DNA from: Selaginella moellendorffii | Taxonomy: Eukaryota; Streptophyta; Lycopodiopsida; Selaginellales; Selaginellaceae | NCBI RefSeq assembly: GCF_000143415.4 | Contig: NW_003314347.1 | Coordinates: 757,791-821,790, forward strand | Direction of reading: 5' to 3' | Length of the DNA: 64,000 nt | Shown: piece after piece, positions 54,074-64,000 of the stretch | Layout of the letters: each line of letters starts with the position of its first letter | Numbering within the stretch: the first letter of the stretch is position 1 | Made by a program: the position numbers and the translations under genes | Notes under the pieces: generated by a model | What the model was told of the DNA's origin: nothing | Databases searched by the model: none | Seen by the model: the letters and a program-made list of their open reading frames with translations, nothing else

Positions 54074-55771
54074 ATCGGATGGCTGCTATTGGTTGGATCC
54101 AACGGCCTAGAAAGCTCGGCGATTGCTTCTTATTATTATAGATTTTAAAATTATATTTATATTGTGGATATTTGAAATAAATGTTTGTCTCTTTCTTTGT
54201 CATTTAAAAACTAATAATTAAAAATAAAATATTAACTATTAATATTTTATATAAAATAGCTAGGCTCAATTAAATTTATTTAATGTATATTCAGTCTCAA
54301 TCTCGGACTCCATCTCAAACCCAATCTTGGTCTCCATCTTAAACTCCTTTTCAAACTCCATCTCATATACATGGCTAAATTAGAGTATCTCAACAAAACT
54401 ATCTTAACTCTTAAACTCTCTATGTTATTTAATAAACTTCAACTCCAATATCTTGCATGACTATGTGAATTCTCTAAAAGTGCAATTTGAGTTTTGGAAG
54501 TAATTAATGGTATATCTACAAAGTCACATAGAATTGGCTATTATTTCTAATTTTCTTTACTCTTAGTTTGTATAGTTTCACTCTTTGGTTGATATTTTAT
54601 ATGCCTTTGCCACTATTAACTAAAACAATACTTGCAATTTTGTTATTTCTTTAAGGACGTAACTTACTTATTAACAATTTAGCAAGAATTTATTGTATCA
54701 GAGTTTCTTATACATAATCCATACTAGTTTTTCATGTTAAAAAAAGTAAGAAAAAATTTAATATTCTGAATACATAAGGAAATCAAACATTGTTACAAGA
54801 AAAGCATAATAAATTATTTCTATATAATTTTTGAAATTTTATTTAGCATTTTCTTAAAGTGACATATTATATGTATAACTATACTATACTAATAAAGTTT
54901 AAACTACCATTTAATTTTTCAAGTTTTATTAACATTTTTAGCAGTTGACACTATTACTTTATTGTAAATCTTCTTTCTATCATGCTGATATGTATGTATG
55001 TATGACTTATTTTAGGTTTGATATGATAATGCCAAAGCTGTATGTCTTATAGTATGCTTTGAACTTCAAATAAACATATATAATTCTAAAAGAATCCAAT
55101 ATAAATCATGAAAAATCATGAAAAAGAGAAGTATAATAAAGCATATGTAATTTATTTAATATAACAAATGTGTAGGGTATAATTGTGTTCAACATTTTGA
55201 GATTTATAGTTACAATAGATGTAAATCAAAATATAGATCTAAGAGATTGTATCAACTTCTTACCATAATGCCTTCTATTTACTAAGTTCAAGAATGTTAG
55301 ATTAGATATGAGAATTGTCATCATATCTCTCATTAATTGTCCATGTTAATAAAATCAATTTAATTCAATTTAAGCAATATTGGTTACAGTAATCTCTCTA
55401 ACTTAGAGCTCAACACAAGTATTTTGTTAGTAAGCTTATAGTGTTCACTTGCCATATGAATAATCAAAGAAATATATTTGATTTGAAATGAATGGAATGG
55501 AAATATTCACATAGAAAGAATTGTAAAACATAAATTTTCTATAATTCCCTCAATTCTTCTTTCAAAGAATACAATATTTGTTGTTTTGATACTATTCCAA
55601 TGTAATTTCTAATATATTAAAAAATCAAAACAATATTTTACTAACTGCACATCATATGCTAGTTTATTGAATAAGATAACACCCCCAACAAACATATTCG
55701 GTTACGATATTTATTCAAAGATTTAGTAGGAGATAAATAGGGTTTGATGCAGCACAAACAATAGAGAGGCA
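54074..55771. other. AT-rich intergenic DNA
   Basis: No supported gene. Dense A/T sequence; 54296-54370 contains a short degenerate TCTCAATCTC/GGACTCCATCTC-like repeat reminiscent of the minisatellite at the right edge on the opposite strand. Confidence 0.5.
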
Positions 55772-56824
55772 ATGTTTCCAGTGGATCTCGAGGATAGGAT
55801 TCTAGCGTTATTGCATGTGAAGGCTTTGCTGCGTGCAAAATCTGTGTGCCACAGGTGGAGAGCAGTGATTGACAGTAAGGAATTTGCCAAAGCCAGTCTA
55901 GAGATTTCCAAGCAGCATCCTCTAGTCCTTGAATACACAAAAGATCGGCTACGGCACCACTGCTTGTCCTTAAGGATCTACAATCCTTTCAGTAACGACG
56001 ATGCAACTGTTTTGCCACTGCCAGATCCGGATTTGCTCCTCTACTGGCAGCCCGTTGCCTCTGCCGGTGGCCTGCTTTGTTTCTCCCACCGCTTTCTTGC
56101 TGGTGCAAACAGAGGGAAGTTTGCGGTGTGGAATCCCCTCAAGCGGAGCTCATTTGTGGTGCTGCCAGGTAAATCACTCATTCAGGGATTCAAAGCAAAG
56201 ATGGAAGTCTCAGCTGACGACCTCTCCTACACGATCTACTCGCCAACAGAAAAGGGCATTGACGTGTTTAACTCGTTGTTCTGGTCGTGGCGGCGCCGTC
56301 GGGAGTATGTGCCGCCACGCGGGTGGGCCTTGTGGACAAGGTCATACCCATACACGTGGCTACTGGAGGGCAACACTGCCTACCTGGTCGGTGTGAAGAA
56401 TGGCGGTCAACAGTTTGGTGTGATAGGCTATGACTTGGGATCAAACCGGTGTTGGATCGAGCATGAGTGGAGTACTGCTCCTGAGGCTGATAGAATGGAG
56501 TCACTCCAGGCCATTGTACGGCGTGACAATGGTGATATGATTGTCTTTCTTTGGGATACAGGGTTTGTTTCAAGGCCTGGTAGTTTGGAGAGGGTGCACA
56601 ATTTCAATTATCCTAGAGAATTCTTGTGTCCAAGGGAACAGATAACAGTTTTTACTGGGATACAACACAAGTCCCTCTACTTGTGTACAGCTTATTACAG
56701 CTTTAGGAACGTAATATTTGATTATAGGAACAAAGAGTGGATAGAATCGGTCAGGCAAGTCAGAGAATTAGAGTCACGTCCCAAGGAGCGTTTTGTTTTA
56801 CCTTTTGCTGCCACTTTGCTTTGA
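55772..56824 (+). CDS. F-box protein with beta-propeller-like C-terminus, intronless
   Basis: 350 residues from ATG 55772. The N-terminal F-box reads FPVDLEDRILALLHVKALLR and AKSVCHRWRAVIDSKEFAKA. The remainder has the WNP and W-x-x-x-Y spacing of kelch/FBA-type F-box proteins (GGLLCFSHRFL, FAVWNPLKRSSFVVLPG, WLLEGNTAYLVGVKNGGQQ). It is presumably a substrate receptor of an SCF ubiquitin ligase; the target is unknown. The GC-rich gene stands alone between AT-rich blocks. Confidence 0.88.
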   Translation: MFPVDLEDRILALLHVKALLRAKSVCHRWRAVIDSKEFAKASLEISKQHPLVLEYTKDRLRHHCLSLRIYNPFSNDDATVLPLPDPDLLLYWQPVASAGGLLCFSHRFLAGANRGKFAVWNPLKRSSFVVLPGKSLIQGFKAKMEVSADDLSYTIYSPTEKGIDVFNSLFWSWRRRREYVPPRGWALWTRSYPYTWLLEGNTAYLVGVKNGGQQFGVIGYDLGSNRCWIEHEWSTAPEADRMESLQAIVRRDNGDMIVFLWDTGFVSRPGSLERVHNFNYPREFLCPREQITVFTGIQHKSLYLCTAYYSFRNVIFDYRNKEWIESVRQVRELESRPKERFVLPFAATLL

Positions 56825-57180
56825 CGTTCTTTTTATTTTTAAGAAAATTTGTAGAGACTGCGAGAATTGTCTTGCCCGTAATAGTTTTTCAAGTTGTGTT
56901 CAATCGAAAACCTCAAAACTTCTTTTTGAGAAAGCTCTACCTGCTAGGAATTGCGGTGTTGTGCCTTTCAACTACATTGTAGATATGATGAACCGCGCTC
57001 TTGTCTAAATCTTCAAGGCTTATCCATCTTAGCTACAGTTCACTGTCGTTCCACTCTTTGCCAAGCATCCGACATGACTCACGTCATATCACCAATCGCG
57101 GAAAGGGAATTTTGCCACCAGTCTGCACAGGTTCACACTTCCATATAGACAGACCAGGTCCAAGAGACGATAGTCAACTT
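56825..57180. other. Intergenic, 3' flank of the F-box gene
   Basis: Nothing recognised. Confidence 0.4.
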
Positions 57181-57463
57181 TCATTTCTGACACTCCCCTG
57201 TCTCAGATTTGTAAACCAGGGCATTGTCACTCTCATGCCCATAAATCCACATCGTGTAATTCCCTATCACTGGATCCCACAGGGTTCTTAGAAACAAGAT
57301 CCCACAACGGCATCGCATCAAATAACCTCTTGGCTTGATCAAATTTCGACTTCTTGGAGAGCATTGTAGCAAAATCAAACGAACGTTTTGACCCCTCATG
57401 CCCGAATTGGGCATGTGCCAAAAGCATCACGCTCCAGGATATCTGGGGCATCTGATGGAACAA
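57181..57463 (-). pseudogene. PPR repeat remnant
   Basis: Minus-strand frames give FHQMPQISWSVMLLAHAQFG and KFDQAKRLFDAMPLWDLVSK, clear 31-residue PPR repeat pieces, but in two different frames (57463-57233 and 57414-57181) with stops. It is a decayed PPR gene fragment. Confidence 0.75.
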
Positions 57464-57659
57464 ATCTCTTCACAATCAACATCACCACTAGAATGTGCTT
57501 CTGCGGAGTCGCTGCATCGAGCCCTAAGGGGAAAGGATAGAAGGATAGGCAAGGCTCGCGGGAAAGCATGGTTTAAAAACTGTCAAAAGGTGGAGAGATA
57601 TGCCTGCTTCATCACACAAAGATCTCGTCTCCAGGTGCCGCCAAAGTTCTTAAAAAATG

Positions 57660-58044
57660 GATCAACTCTTTGGAATTCTAGGACAACTTCCAGGTTTGTG
57701 CCCAACGCGCTGGAGCTGGGTGAAGAGGCTGGGAAGGCCTCCCTGGATGAGATTGCAGTGGAGCTTCTCAAGCTCGCTGCGATCCTGGGATGCTCGTTTT
57801 CGCCCGCTATAAACCTGTGCGTCCACCTCGATCAAACTCTGCCAACCGGGATTTCTATCTGGAACTTGTCCCTCATCTTCTCCGGCCTCCATGTCCGCAG
57901 CAGCCTAGATATTAGTCGGGAGCACGAAGGAGTGGTGCTGTCTGGATCGATCTCCGAGTATCTATCTATCCACAGCTCTCTCGGCTCTAGTACACGACCA
58001 CGGAGAGTCGACAGCTCCCTCAAGCCCGTCATGTTCGTGAGCAC
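57660..58044 (-). pseudogene. PPR E-domain remnant
   Basis: Minus-strand frames contain LRTWRPEKMRDKFQIEIP followed, after a frame change, by NPGWQSLIEVDAQVYSG and ELEKLHCNLIQGG. This is the pattern of the PPR E/E+ end (M-R-x-x-G-x-x-K-x-P-G-x-S-x-I-E-V-D-x-x-V-H, then E-L-x-x-L). It lies upstream, in transcription sense, of the repeat remnant at 57181-57463, the reverse of normal order. A 263-codon plus-strand ORF covering it is considered a shadow. Confidence 0.6.
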
Positions 58045-58189
58045 GAGAGTGCCTGCCTATGAAAATACCAAAGCTAGCGACCATGGCCATTATCAACAAA
58101 GCACAAGTCTACCTGTGTGTGATAGCGGCCAAGAAACTCCCTGCAAGCTGCCAACCTACCTCGCTCTCAAGCACATCTATGACAACTAG

Positions 58190-58880
58190 TCATCACAGCC
58201 GCCTTGTAAGGAAAGAACAGCTTGATTCTCAAAACGAAAAGGTAGCCAGCAGTAGCTGGTGAAGCTGGAGCAACACCAGCTCGTTGTAGCACTGGTGGAC
58301 CTCTTGCAGTACCGGACGGTGCTGGGACACTGCTGCCTCTTCCGCAAGTACAGGACACTCAACCGGGGCGTCATCTCCCCGTGCCTGTACAGGCTGCAGA
58401 TGGACGCTACTTCCCGCAGGCGGTCATCCAAGGTTGAGTCTTCCACGAGAGAGTAATCTGCCACCATGCATTTCTGCAAAACCAACAAGGAGCATAATTA
58501 TAGATGCATCCTGTAACATCGATCACTCACCTTGAGGAACCATGTGTCAGACCTCAGTGCCGAAAAGAACCTCTCGTGGCTGCGTGCCGACAGTGGGAAG
58601 TTCTTACGCAGCTCAGCTTCACCATACCCCTTGATATCCCAGCGTGCAACAACTCCATGGCAAAGACGTAGTACACGCCACCTCGAGTCTCCTGGATGAC
58701 AAAGCCCGCAAGCATCTTCGAGAGCAGCGTCACCTTGGCCTGAGACACGTACTCGAGATACGCTGCTCCCATGCGGCCCAGGCTGCACATATTGTAGTTG
58801 GCCACCGTCTTGAGAACGACTTTAGCTCTGGCTCCACTCCACACTGCTTTTTCGTGCTGGCATTTTGCATTCTGTCAACA
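58190..58880 (-). pseudogene. Unrecognised coding remnant
   Basis: Three minus-strand pieces look like parts of one protein: KVVLKTVANYNMCSLGRMGA with VTLLSKMLAGFVIQETRGG; then, after a frame change near 58650, DIKGYGEAELRKNFPLSARS; then MVADYSLVEDSTLDDRLREV. The frame changes could be introns or lesions. No family is recognised. Confidence 0.35.
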
Positions 58881-61800
58881 TTATACAGATGTTTTACTTG
58901 CATTTAAATTTTGTTATTATTTTATTTTATTCTAAATTACCTCTTCCTCACTATTCACATAAATAAAAGTTAAACCTAAGGAATAAAGTTCTTATACTTA
59001 TATTGTACGGTCTAGATCCAGAAATGATTAGGCTGGTGCTAGTTTAGATCCTTGCATCACCCCATAAAATATTAATGGTGACCATTTAAACTCCAATGCA
59101 TAGTGGATGAGGATTTAAAGCCTTGTTGGTGATGCACTTTGTCATTATCATTGAACATGTTGATGAAGCATTTAATAAAGAGACTGAAATTCTAAAGAAC
59201 AGGATTGCTCTTTTCAAAAAAGGATAAAACTAGGAAAGAGGTGTCTTAGTAAAAAGAGATTTAAACAAGAAGTTAGAGCGACTAAACTATATAACTACTC
59301 AAAGCCTAATTTGGTTAAAGAAGCCATGGAACTCAGATCACATGCTATAAAATTTTATTAGCATATTAATCTTTGGCTTTAAACTAAAAACCATTGTTGG
59401 TGCTAAATAATTTGCTAGAGTTACAAATGAAATGCCATATTAGATTGCTCTAATGCTTTATATAACATTCATAAAGTATCAAGATTTTAATTGAAGAAAA
59501 GGATTTAAGAAAGCTATTGATATAAAAGTGTTTAAACTGTTAGGAGCTTGTTATTGAGAAGCAGAAAGATGACAAAACTATTAATAAAATGCTAAAACAA
59601 TAGAGAAGAAGAAAAGAATTTATATTAAATACACTAAGTATAATCCTCAAACTATACTTTTATAAAAGCTTTGGAAACTAATCTACACTTAATCTAGAAA
59701 CTTAATCTCCATAGTAGGTCCTACTTGCTTAGTAAGTTTTAAATTCAAATTTTATCTAGGTATTAGGACTTATATGACTTGCATCCTAAAACGACTTAAT
59801 TGATCTAATGTCTATTATCCCAATTCAACAAATGTATTTCTGCTTATGGGTATCTAAGCTTTATTATGAATTGTTAAAGTTCCCACAATAACTTCTTTGT
59901 CTAAGATTGCTCAATAATTGTTTAATAGGCAAATTTTTATAAATCCTTTTACAAGTTATAATTGGGCACCTCCATCGGCACCACACTGCATCTCCTAGTT
60001 GCCTAACACTGAATGTTTTGCCTTCAAATCTCCATGAATGGCAAAAATGGCTAATCAAGATGAGCATGTGGAGGGAATCTCGTCTGGTGACAAGGAGCTT
60101 GACTATAGCCAAGTGAAGTTGTCATAGAGCTTGTGCTTTCTCTCTATAAATTTTTTTGGATTGAATGCTTTTGAATTACTTACCTATACAGAGTTGCTCG
60201 AAGGAGAAATATCAATTAAGCAAAGGATCAAGCTCATGCAGAAGTGGTACTCAACAGAGCATGCATTTCTCTTTTGTGGATAAGTCTGTCCCTTTAGACT
60301 TATTCAGTTTGCTCAGAATTTTTGCCTAGACAACAATGGTAAAATAATCATGATAAGCAAGAAGGATCCTTCCTAACTACACATTTAAACAAGGAGGCAA
60401 CTTCACCTATTTAAAGCCTGACTATCATGCTAAGCTTAAGATGTTATATGCCATTATTGACGGGAGGACAATTACACAAAATACCAGCATCAAGATAACT
60501 CGTGTATTACAAGCTATTGAGACTAGATGGCAAATAAACATAACTCATTTTGCTTACAACGGATTTGTAGCCAAAATGAAGTATGTTGCCTTACAAGTAG
60601 GCAAGGGAAGGCAAATGAAGATAAGAGTCATCATTTTCTTGCAACACATCTACAAGTATTACATAACTCAGAAGAATCCCATACCTCTCTTTGCCATTGA
60701 GCCACCACCTTTAGTATCTCCTCCGAGGGAGATAGCAAGGGAAGGGACGGACATTCATGAGGGATGTGGATGTGGAATAAAGTTCTTAAAATCCCAATGA
60801 TATAGATTTAGGCCAAGAAAATTCTCCCCTCAAAAAGAAACTTTGCCTTGATCCAAAAATCTAAACTACAAGACCACTAGGGTTCATTCTGCAAAAATTT
60901 AGTGGCCAAGTATGCCGTGGAAAAGCTAAACATAACAAGTATAGTGATAAAATGCCACACCTAGATCAAGAATAAAGTCATGACTCACCTTCGTCTACAA
61001 ATATGAACTTGATGCCAATACAAATTTCTCCAAGCATCAAGAAAATAACAAGTACACAAACAAACAACATTAGCCAAATGATGGATGCCAAAGTTGTGAA
61101 AGAAATTCCATAACTTAGGCCACAAACTCTGACATACAATGCATCTATAAATGTTGCAAAACCATTGGCTGTAGACACAACCAATGAGGTGAGTTTAGGC
61201 CAAGAAACTCAATAGGACGAAGAGGATGAGGTTACAAATGAGGTCTAGGTGAACTGGAGGAGTATGGACTTAGTCTTCTTTAGACCACCTATGCATCTTA
61301 TAGCAACACACTCTCAGCTGATCAATCTAGCGAGATGAGGTAGCCACAACAATAGCAAATACCGCAACAGCATTACAAAGTCAAGGCTAGCCACACTTTT
61401 GCTCACAAGACTGCGAATCAGTCGAGCGAGCTAGCAATTTGAAGCTTCATGGAGGACCTTGCTCAACACATCAAAGGAGGAGGCAAACAGCTAGTCGACG
61501 AGCCGATGCAATCAGTAGAAGATGAGGAAACAACAAAATACTATACACAAGTCTTAAGCTACCTCAAGACAATCACCAAGAAAGTGGATAGAGTCATGGA
61601 CGAGTAAAATCATCAGTGCCACATAATCTAATAACTCAAAAGTACAATCCCAGCTTCCACATCCATCAATGCAAAGTGCATCAACTGCCAGGACCAACAC
61701 ATCGCAATGCTCGACCAAGAAAATTAGATCATATGTTAGGAACTCGACGATCTATGTTGAAGCATCAAGTTTATCGCTATAAAGGCCAAGCTCAATAGTT

Positions 61801-63040
61801 TGGAGTAGGATTTAGAGAATCCAATTGCCTGAGGACAAATAATAGCTTTATCATGGGGGAGTGATGAAGAGGTAAATGTTTTATCTTATGTATCTTCCTA
61901 GAAAGAACAAACGAAGGAATTTTAGACGAAATGGAGTTACACTTAAGCTTAAACATCCAAAGAAGAAAGACTTGACCTAAGCAACACTCGTCATAGAGAA
62001 GCAAGAAGCAGTGAGGAACAGTTATAAAATTATGTAGTATATAAGTAACACTTAGACGTGTTGGAAAACAACCCCCATTTACTATTGTATGTATTTGCAT
62101 TGAATTAACCATCTTTTTTTTTGCCTATGACTATTTGTGCAAAGTAGAGTTGAGAAAATGATATATGCTTATCCTTACTCACACCTTTGGGGTTTAAAGT
62201 TGAGTTATCTTCTATTCTCTTTTTATTTTTCTTTTCTTCTTTTCTTCTCTATGTTCTTATTTTTTTTTGTTTGTTTGTCACTATTTTGTAGACAGGGGCA
62301 AGAACGTGAGTATAGGCAAAAAAAGTCTTACTTAGGAAATGAATGCCAAATTGCATCACCGACTCAAATGGCCCTTAACAAAAACGATGCAATTATTGGA
62401 AGGCATCATTATAATCGTCAACATATCCAAATGCATATTTGAAGATGTCTGGGATAATGCTCCAATCCGCACAAGCAGTGTGCTCAAACCATTGTACCAC
62501 TATAATGCTATCCCTTGGAGATATGTGGGAAACTCATGCAAATGCCGAGCATCATCCAAAGAATGATATGTGGCCATCATCATAAAGTAATTAAACTAAT
62601 GGTACACATCACCCTCAGAATTCCCACAAAATAACTCTGGTTGGATGCAAGGATTAGTAGCAAGAGCAAGAGGAGCTATACCATGTGTAATGAATGCTAC
62701 CATTAATTAAGTTTAATTGTTCAATTACAACTTTATAGCATTGAGAAACTTCAAAGGAGGAGGAGACTTTGTCATAAAGATGAATAAAAAGGAAAAAAAA
62801 AAAAAGAGAAGAAATTGAAAAAGCTATAAGGAAATTGAGATTTAGATAATGTTAAAGCTAGATCTAAACCAAAATCTCAAATCTAAACACTCCTCAAGGA
62901 CAATTAAATGCTCTTTTCTGTAAGTGTAATGCATGTGATCATGGGATGAGATTTGGATATACTATCATCGTGGATCCTTAGAACCTTGGGGATAAATGGG
63001 GATAAAATAGCCACTAAGGGCTTTCTTCTCAAGCAATTGC
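58881..63040. other. Long AT-rich region, probably transposon-derived
   Basis: No intact gene recognised. Protein-like stretches occur on the plus strand at 60441-60800 (RVLQAIETRWQINITHFAYN, KIRVIIFLQHIYKYYITQ) and 61449-61607 (MEDLAQHIKGGGKQLVDEPM, YLKTITKKVDRVMDE). Unlike surrounding chance ORFs they have balanced composition. They may be remnants of gag-like or lineage-specific repetitive proteins; this is a guess. Confidence 0.35.
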
Positions 63041-63051
63041 CTCTTTTTCAA

Positions 63052-63123
63052 TTGGCTTAAGGGGAGAAAGATAAGGTGTGTTACAGTTGGTATCGGAGTA
63101 AATGGCACGGGTTCGATTCCCAT
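63052..63123 (+). mobile_element. Possible tRNA-like promoter (SINE head) or LTR/PBS junction
   Basis: TGGCTTAAGGGG at 63052-63063 resembles a pol III A box and GGTTCGATTCC at 63112-63122 is a near-perfect B box, about 50 nt apart. In between, TTGGTATCGGAG at about 63089 resembles a tRNA-Met-type primer-binding site preceded by TGTTACA. Both readings point to a mobile element; the folding of a real tRNA is not evident. Confidence 0.35.
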
Positions 63124-63252
63124 TGATTAGTGGCTATTTAAAATATAATATACCCTTGAGCAAGGTATATTCCTACCCCTAAATTTGAAATCATACGTAT
63201 TGGGCATTCATGTGTATGTCCTTCTTCTTGTGTGGAGTATCCACAGACGAAG

Positions 63253-63396
63253 GTATCCACCGTGGGACTGCAATACGGGTGGATGACTAGTTGCCTCACA
63301 TGGAATAACTAGTGTACACATGCAGTATCCACTATGGGACTGCAATACGGGTGGATGACTAATTGTCTCACATGGAATAGCTAGTGTACTGTGAGA
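63253..63396. repeat. 72-bp tandem repeat, two copies
   Basis: Copies at 63253-63324 and 63325-63396 share GGGACTGCAATACGGGTGGA and TCACATGGAATA with a few substitutions. A smaller inner echo is seen at the edges. It is probably part of a mobile element's terminal region. Confidence 0.8.
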
Positions 63397-63614
63397 CACA
63401 AAATCCCTAGGCCCCAAAGTGGAGCCAGAAGGGCGCCACGTGGTAGTGGCCGAAGCGAGAGCCAAATGAGCGTAACACGTTTGGACCAAAAGCTCCGACT
63501 TGAAAAGTCAAGAGCGGGAGTGGAACTCCCAACGAAGTGCTCGAGGAACGAGCACGAAGCGAGCAAAAAGCGAGGCTCCAAAAAGGGACCCAAAAGGACC
63601 AACACATGACACGT

Positions 63615-64000
63615 GGAAGTGTCCAAGATGGACTCGAGTTGGAGTCCAAAGTGGAGTCCGAGATGGACCCGAGTTGGAGTCCGAAGTGGAGTCCAAGATG
63701 GACCCGAGTTGGAGTCCGAAGTGGAGTCCGAGGTGGACCCGAGTTGGAGTCCGAAGTGGAGTCCGAGATGGACCCGAGAAGGAGTCCGAGATGGAGTCCG
63801 AGATGGACCCGAGATGGAGTCCGAGATGGACCCGAGATGGAGTCCGAGATGGACCCGAGAAGGAGTCCGAGAAGGAGTCCGAGATGGACCGAGATGGAGT
63901 CCGATATGGAGTCCGAGATTGACCCGAGATGGGGTTCGAGATGGAGTCTGAGATGGACCAAGACGGAGTCCGATATGGAGTCTGAGATGACCCGAGATGG
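63615..64000. repeat. Minisatellite, 35-bp higher-order period of 11-12-bp subunits, continuing past the window
   Basis: Subunits of the form GAGTCCGAGATG (12 bp) and GACCCGAGATG (11 bp) alternate. GATGGACCC recurs at 63662, 63697, 63732 and 63767, exactly 35 bp apart, then the array becomes less regular. Open frames on both strands arise only from the repeat, because it lacks stop codons. Confidence 0.9.

Noticed and set aside
57398-58189. 263-codon plus-strand ORF
   Set aside because: It has no recognisable domain and overlaps PPR-derived sequence on the other strand; the open frame is likely chance in a decayed gene.
63112-63122. GGTTCGATTCC as evidence of a tRNA gene
   Set aside because: The upstream sequence does not fold into acceptor, D and anticodon arms of normal spacing; kept only as a possible SINE/PBS signal.
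63407-63961. Long ORFs on both strands in the right-end repeat
   Set aside because: The minisatellite unit contains no stop codons in several frames, so open frames are expected without coding.

Overview
The window looks like nuclear DNA of a lycophyte, most likely Selaginella (inference from gene content and architecture; no database search was possible). Genes are compact, and introns are very short (about 43-90 nt). GC-rich genes lie between very AT-rich intergenic stretches. Intronless PPR genes built from 31-residue repeats are present. A plant-type gene set (S1FA, CIP7, CYP74, LHT transporters, an IRK/PXC-type receptor kinase, PrxII) sits beside a ciliary gene (DRC4/GAS8), as expected of a vascular plant with swimming sperm.

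Layout. 1-483: 3' part of a YacP-like NYN ribonuclease gene (-). 1569-5909: an intact, intronless, AT-rich Helitron Rep-helicase with a plausible Helitron 3' terminus at 6108-6133. 6224-6942: two weakly supported opposing genes. 7326-7919: cytochrome b5 (-), sharing an upstream region with an ADA1-type SAGA subunit (+, 8528-9937). 10160-11821: PPR gene (+). 11868-12631: six-exon thioredoxin-fold gene (+). 13525-15000: 6-phosphogluconate dehydrogenase (+). 15459-17396: PPR gene (-). 17427-19429: DRC4 (-). 19804-22652: LRR receptor kinase (-). 23435-27714: two intact LHT-type amino acid transporters (-). 28547-29143: type II peroxiredoxin (+). 30292-36731: a duplicated CYP74 + LHT module. The left copy is a dead transporter beside a CYP74 scrap; the right copy has an intact CYP74 and an intact transporter. 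37016-41028: CIP7-like protein (-). 41882-42216: S1FA (-). 43183-47693: 24-exon kinesin-4 of the FRA1 type (+).

From about 47.7 kb onward the character changes to relics and AT-rich DNA. There are decayed ORFs, a small secreted protein, a PPR scrap, a 200-N assembly gap beside a possible retrotransposon primer-binding site, a decayed TsaD/Kae1-family gene (53430-53984), an intact F-box gene (55772-56824), PPR-E and PPR relics in inverted order, an unrecognised relic, long AT-rich sequence, a 72-bp tandem repeat, and a 35-bp-period minisatellite running off the right edge.

Functionally these are independent eukaryotic genes, not an operon. Recurrent themes are tandem duplication followed by decay (LHT array, CYP74-LHT module), close gene packing (the DRC4 stop codon is 30 nt from the next start), and transposable elements. 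I did not find a convincing wholly new system. The items most worth a second look are the intact Helitron, the duplicated CYP74-LHT module, the TsaD relic and the DRC4-PPR packing. Exon boundaries were placed by eye from reading frame, GT/GC-AG signals and family conservation.
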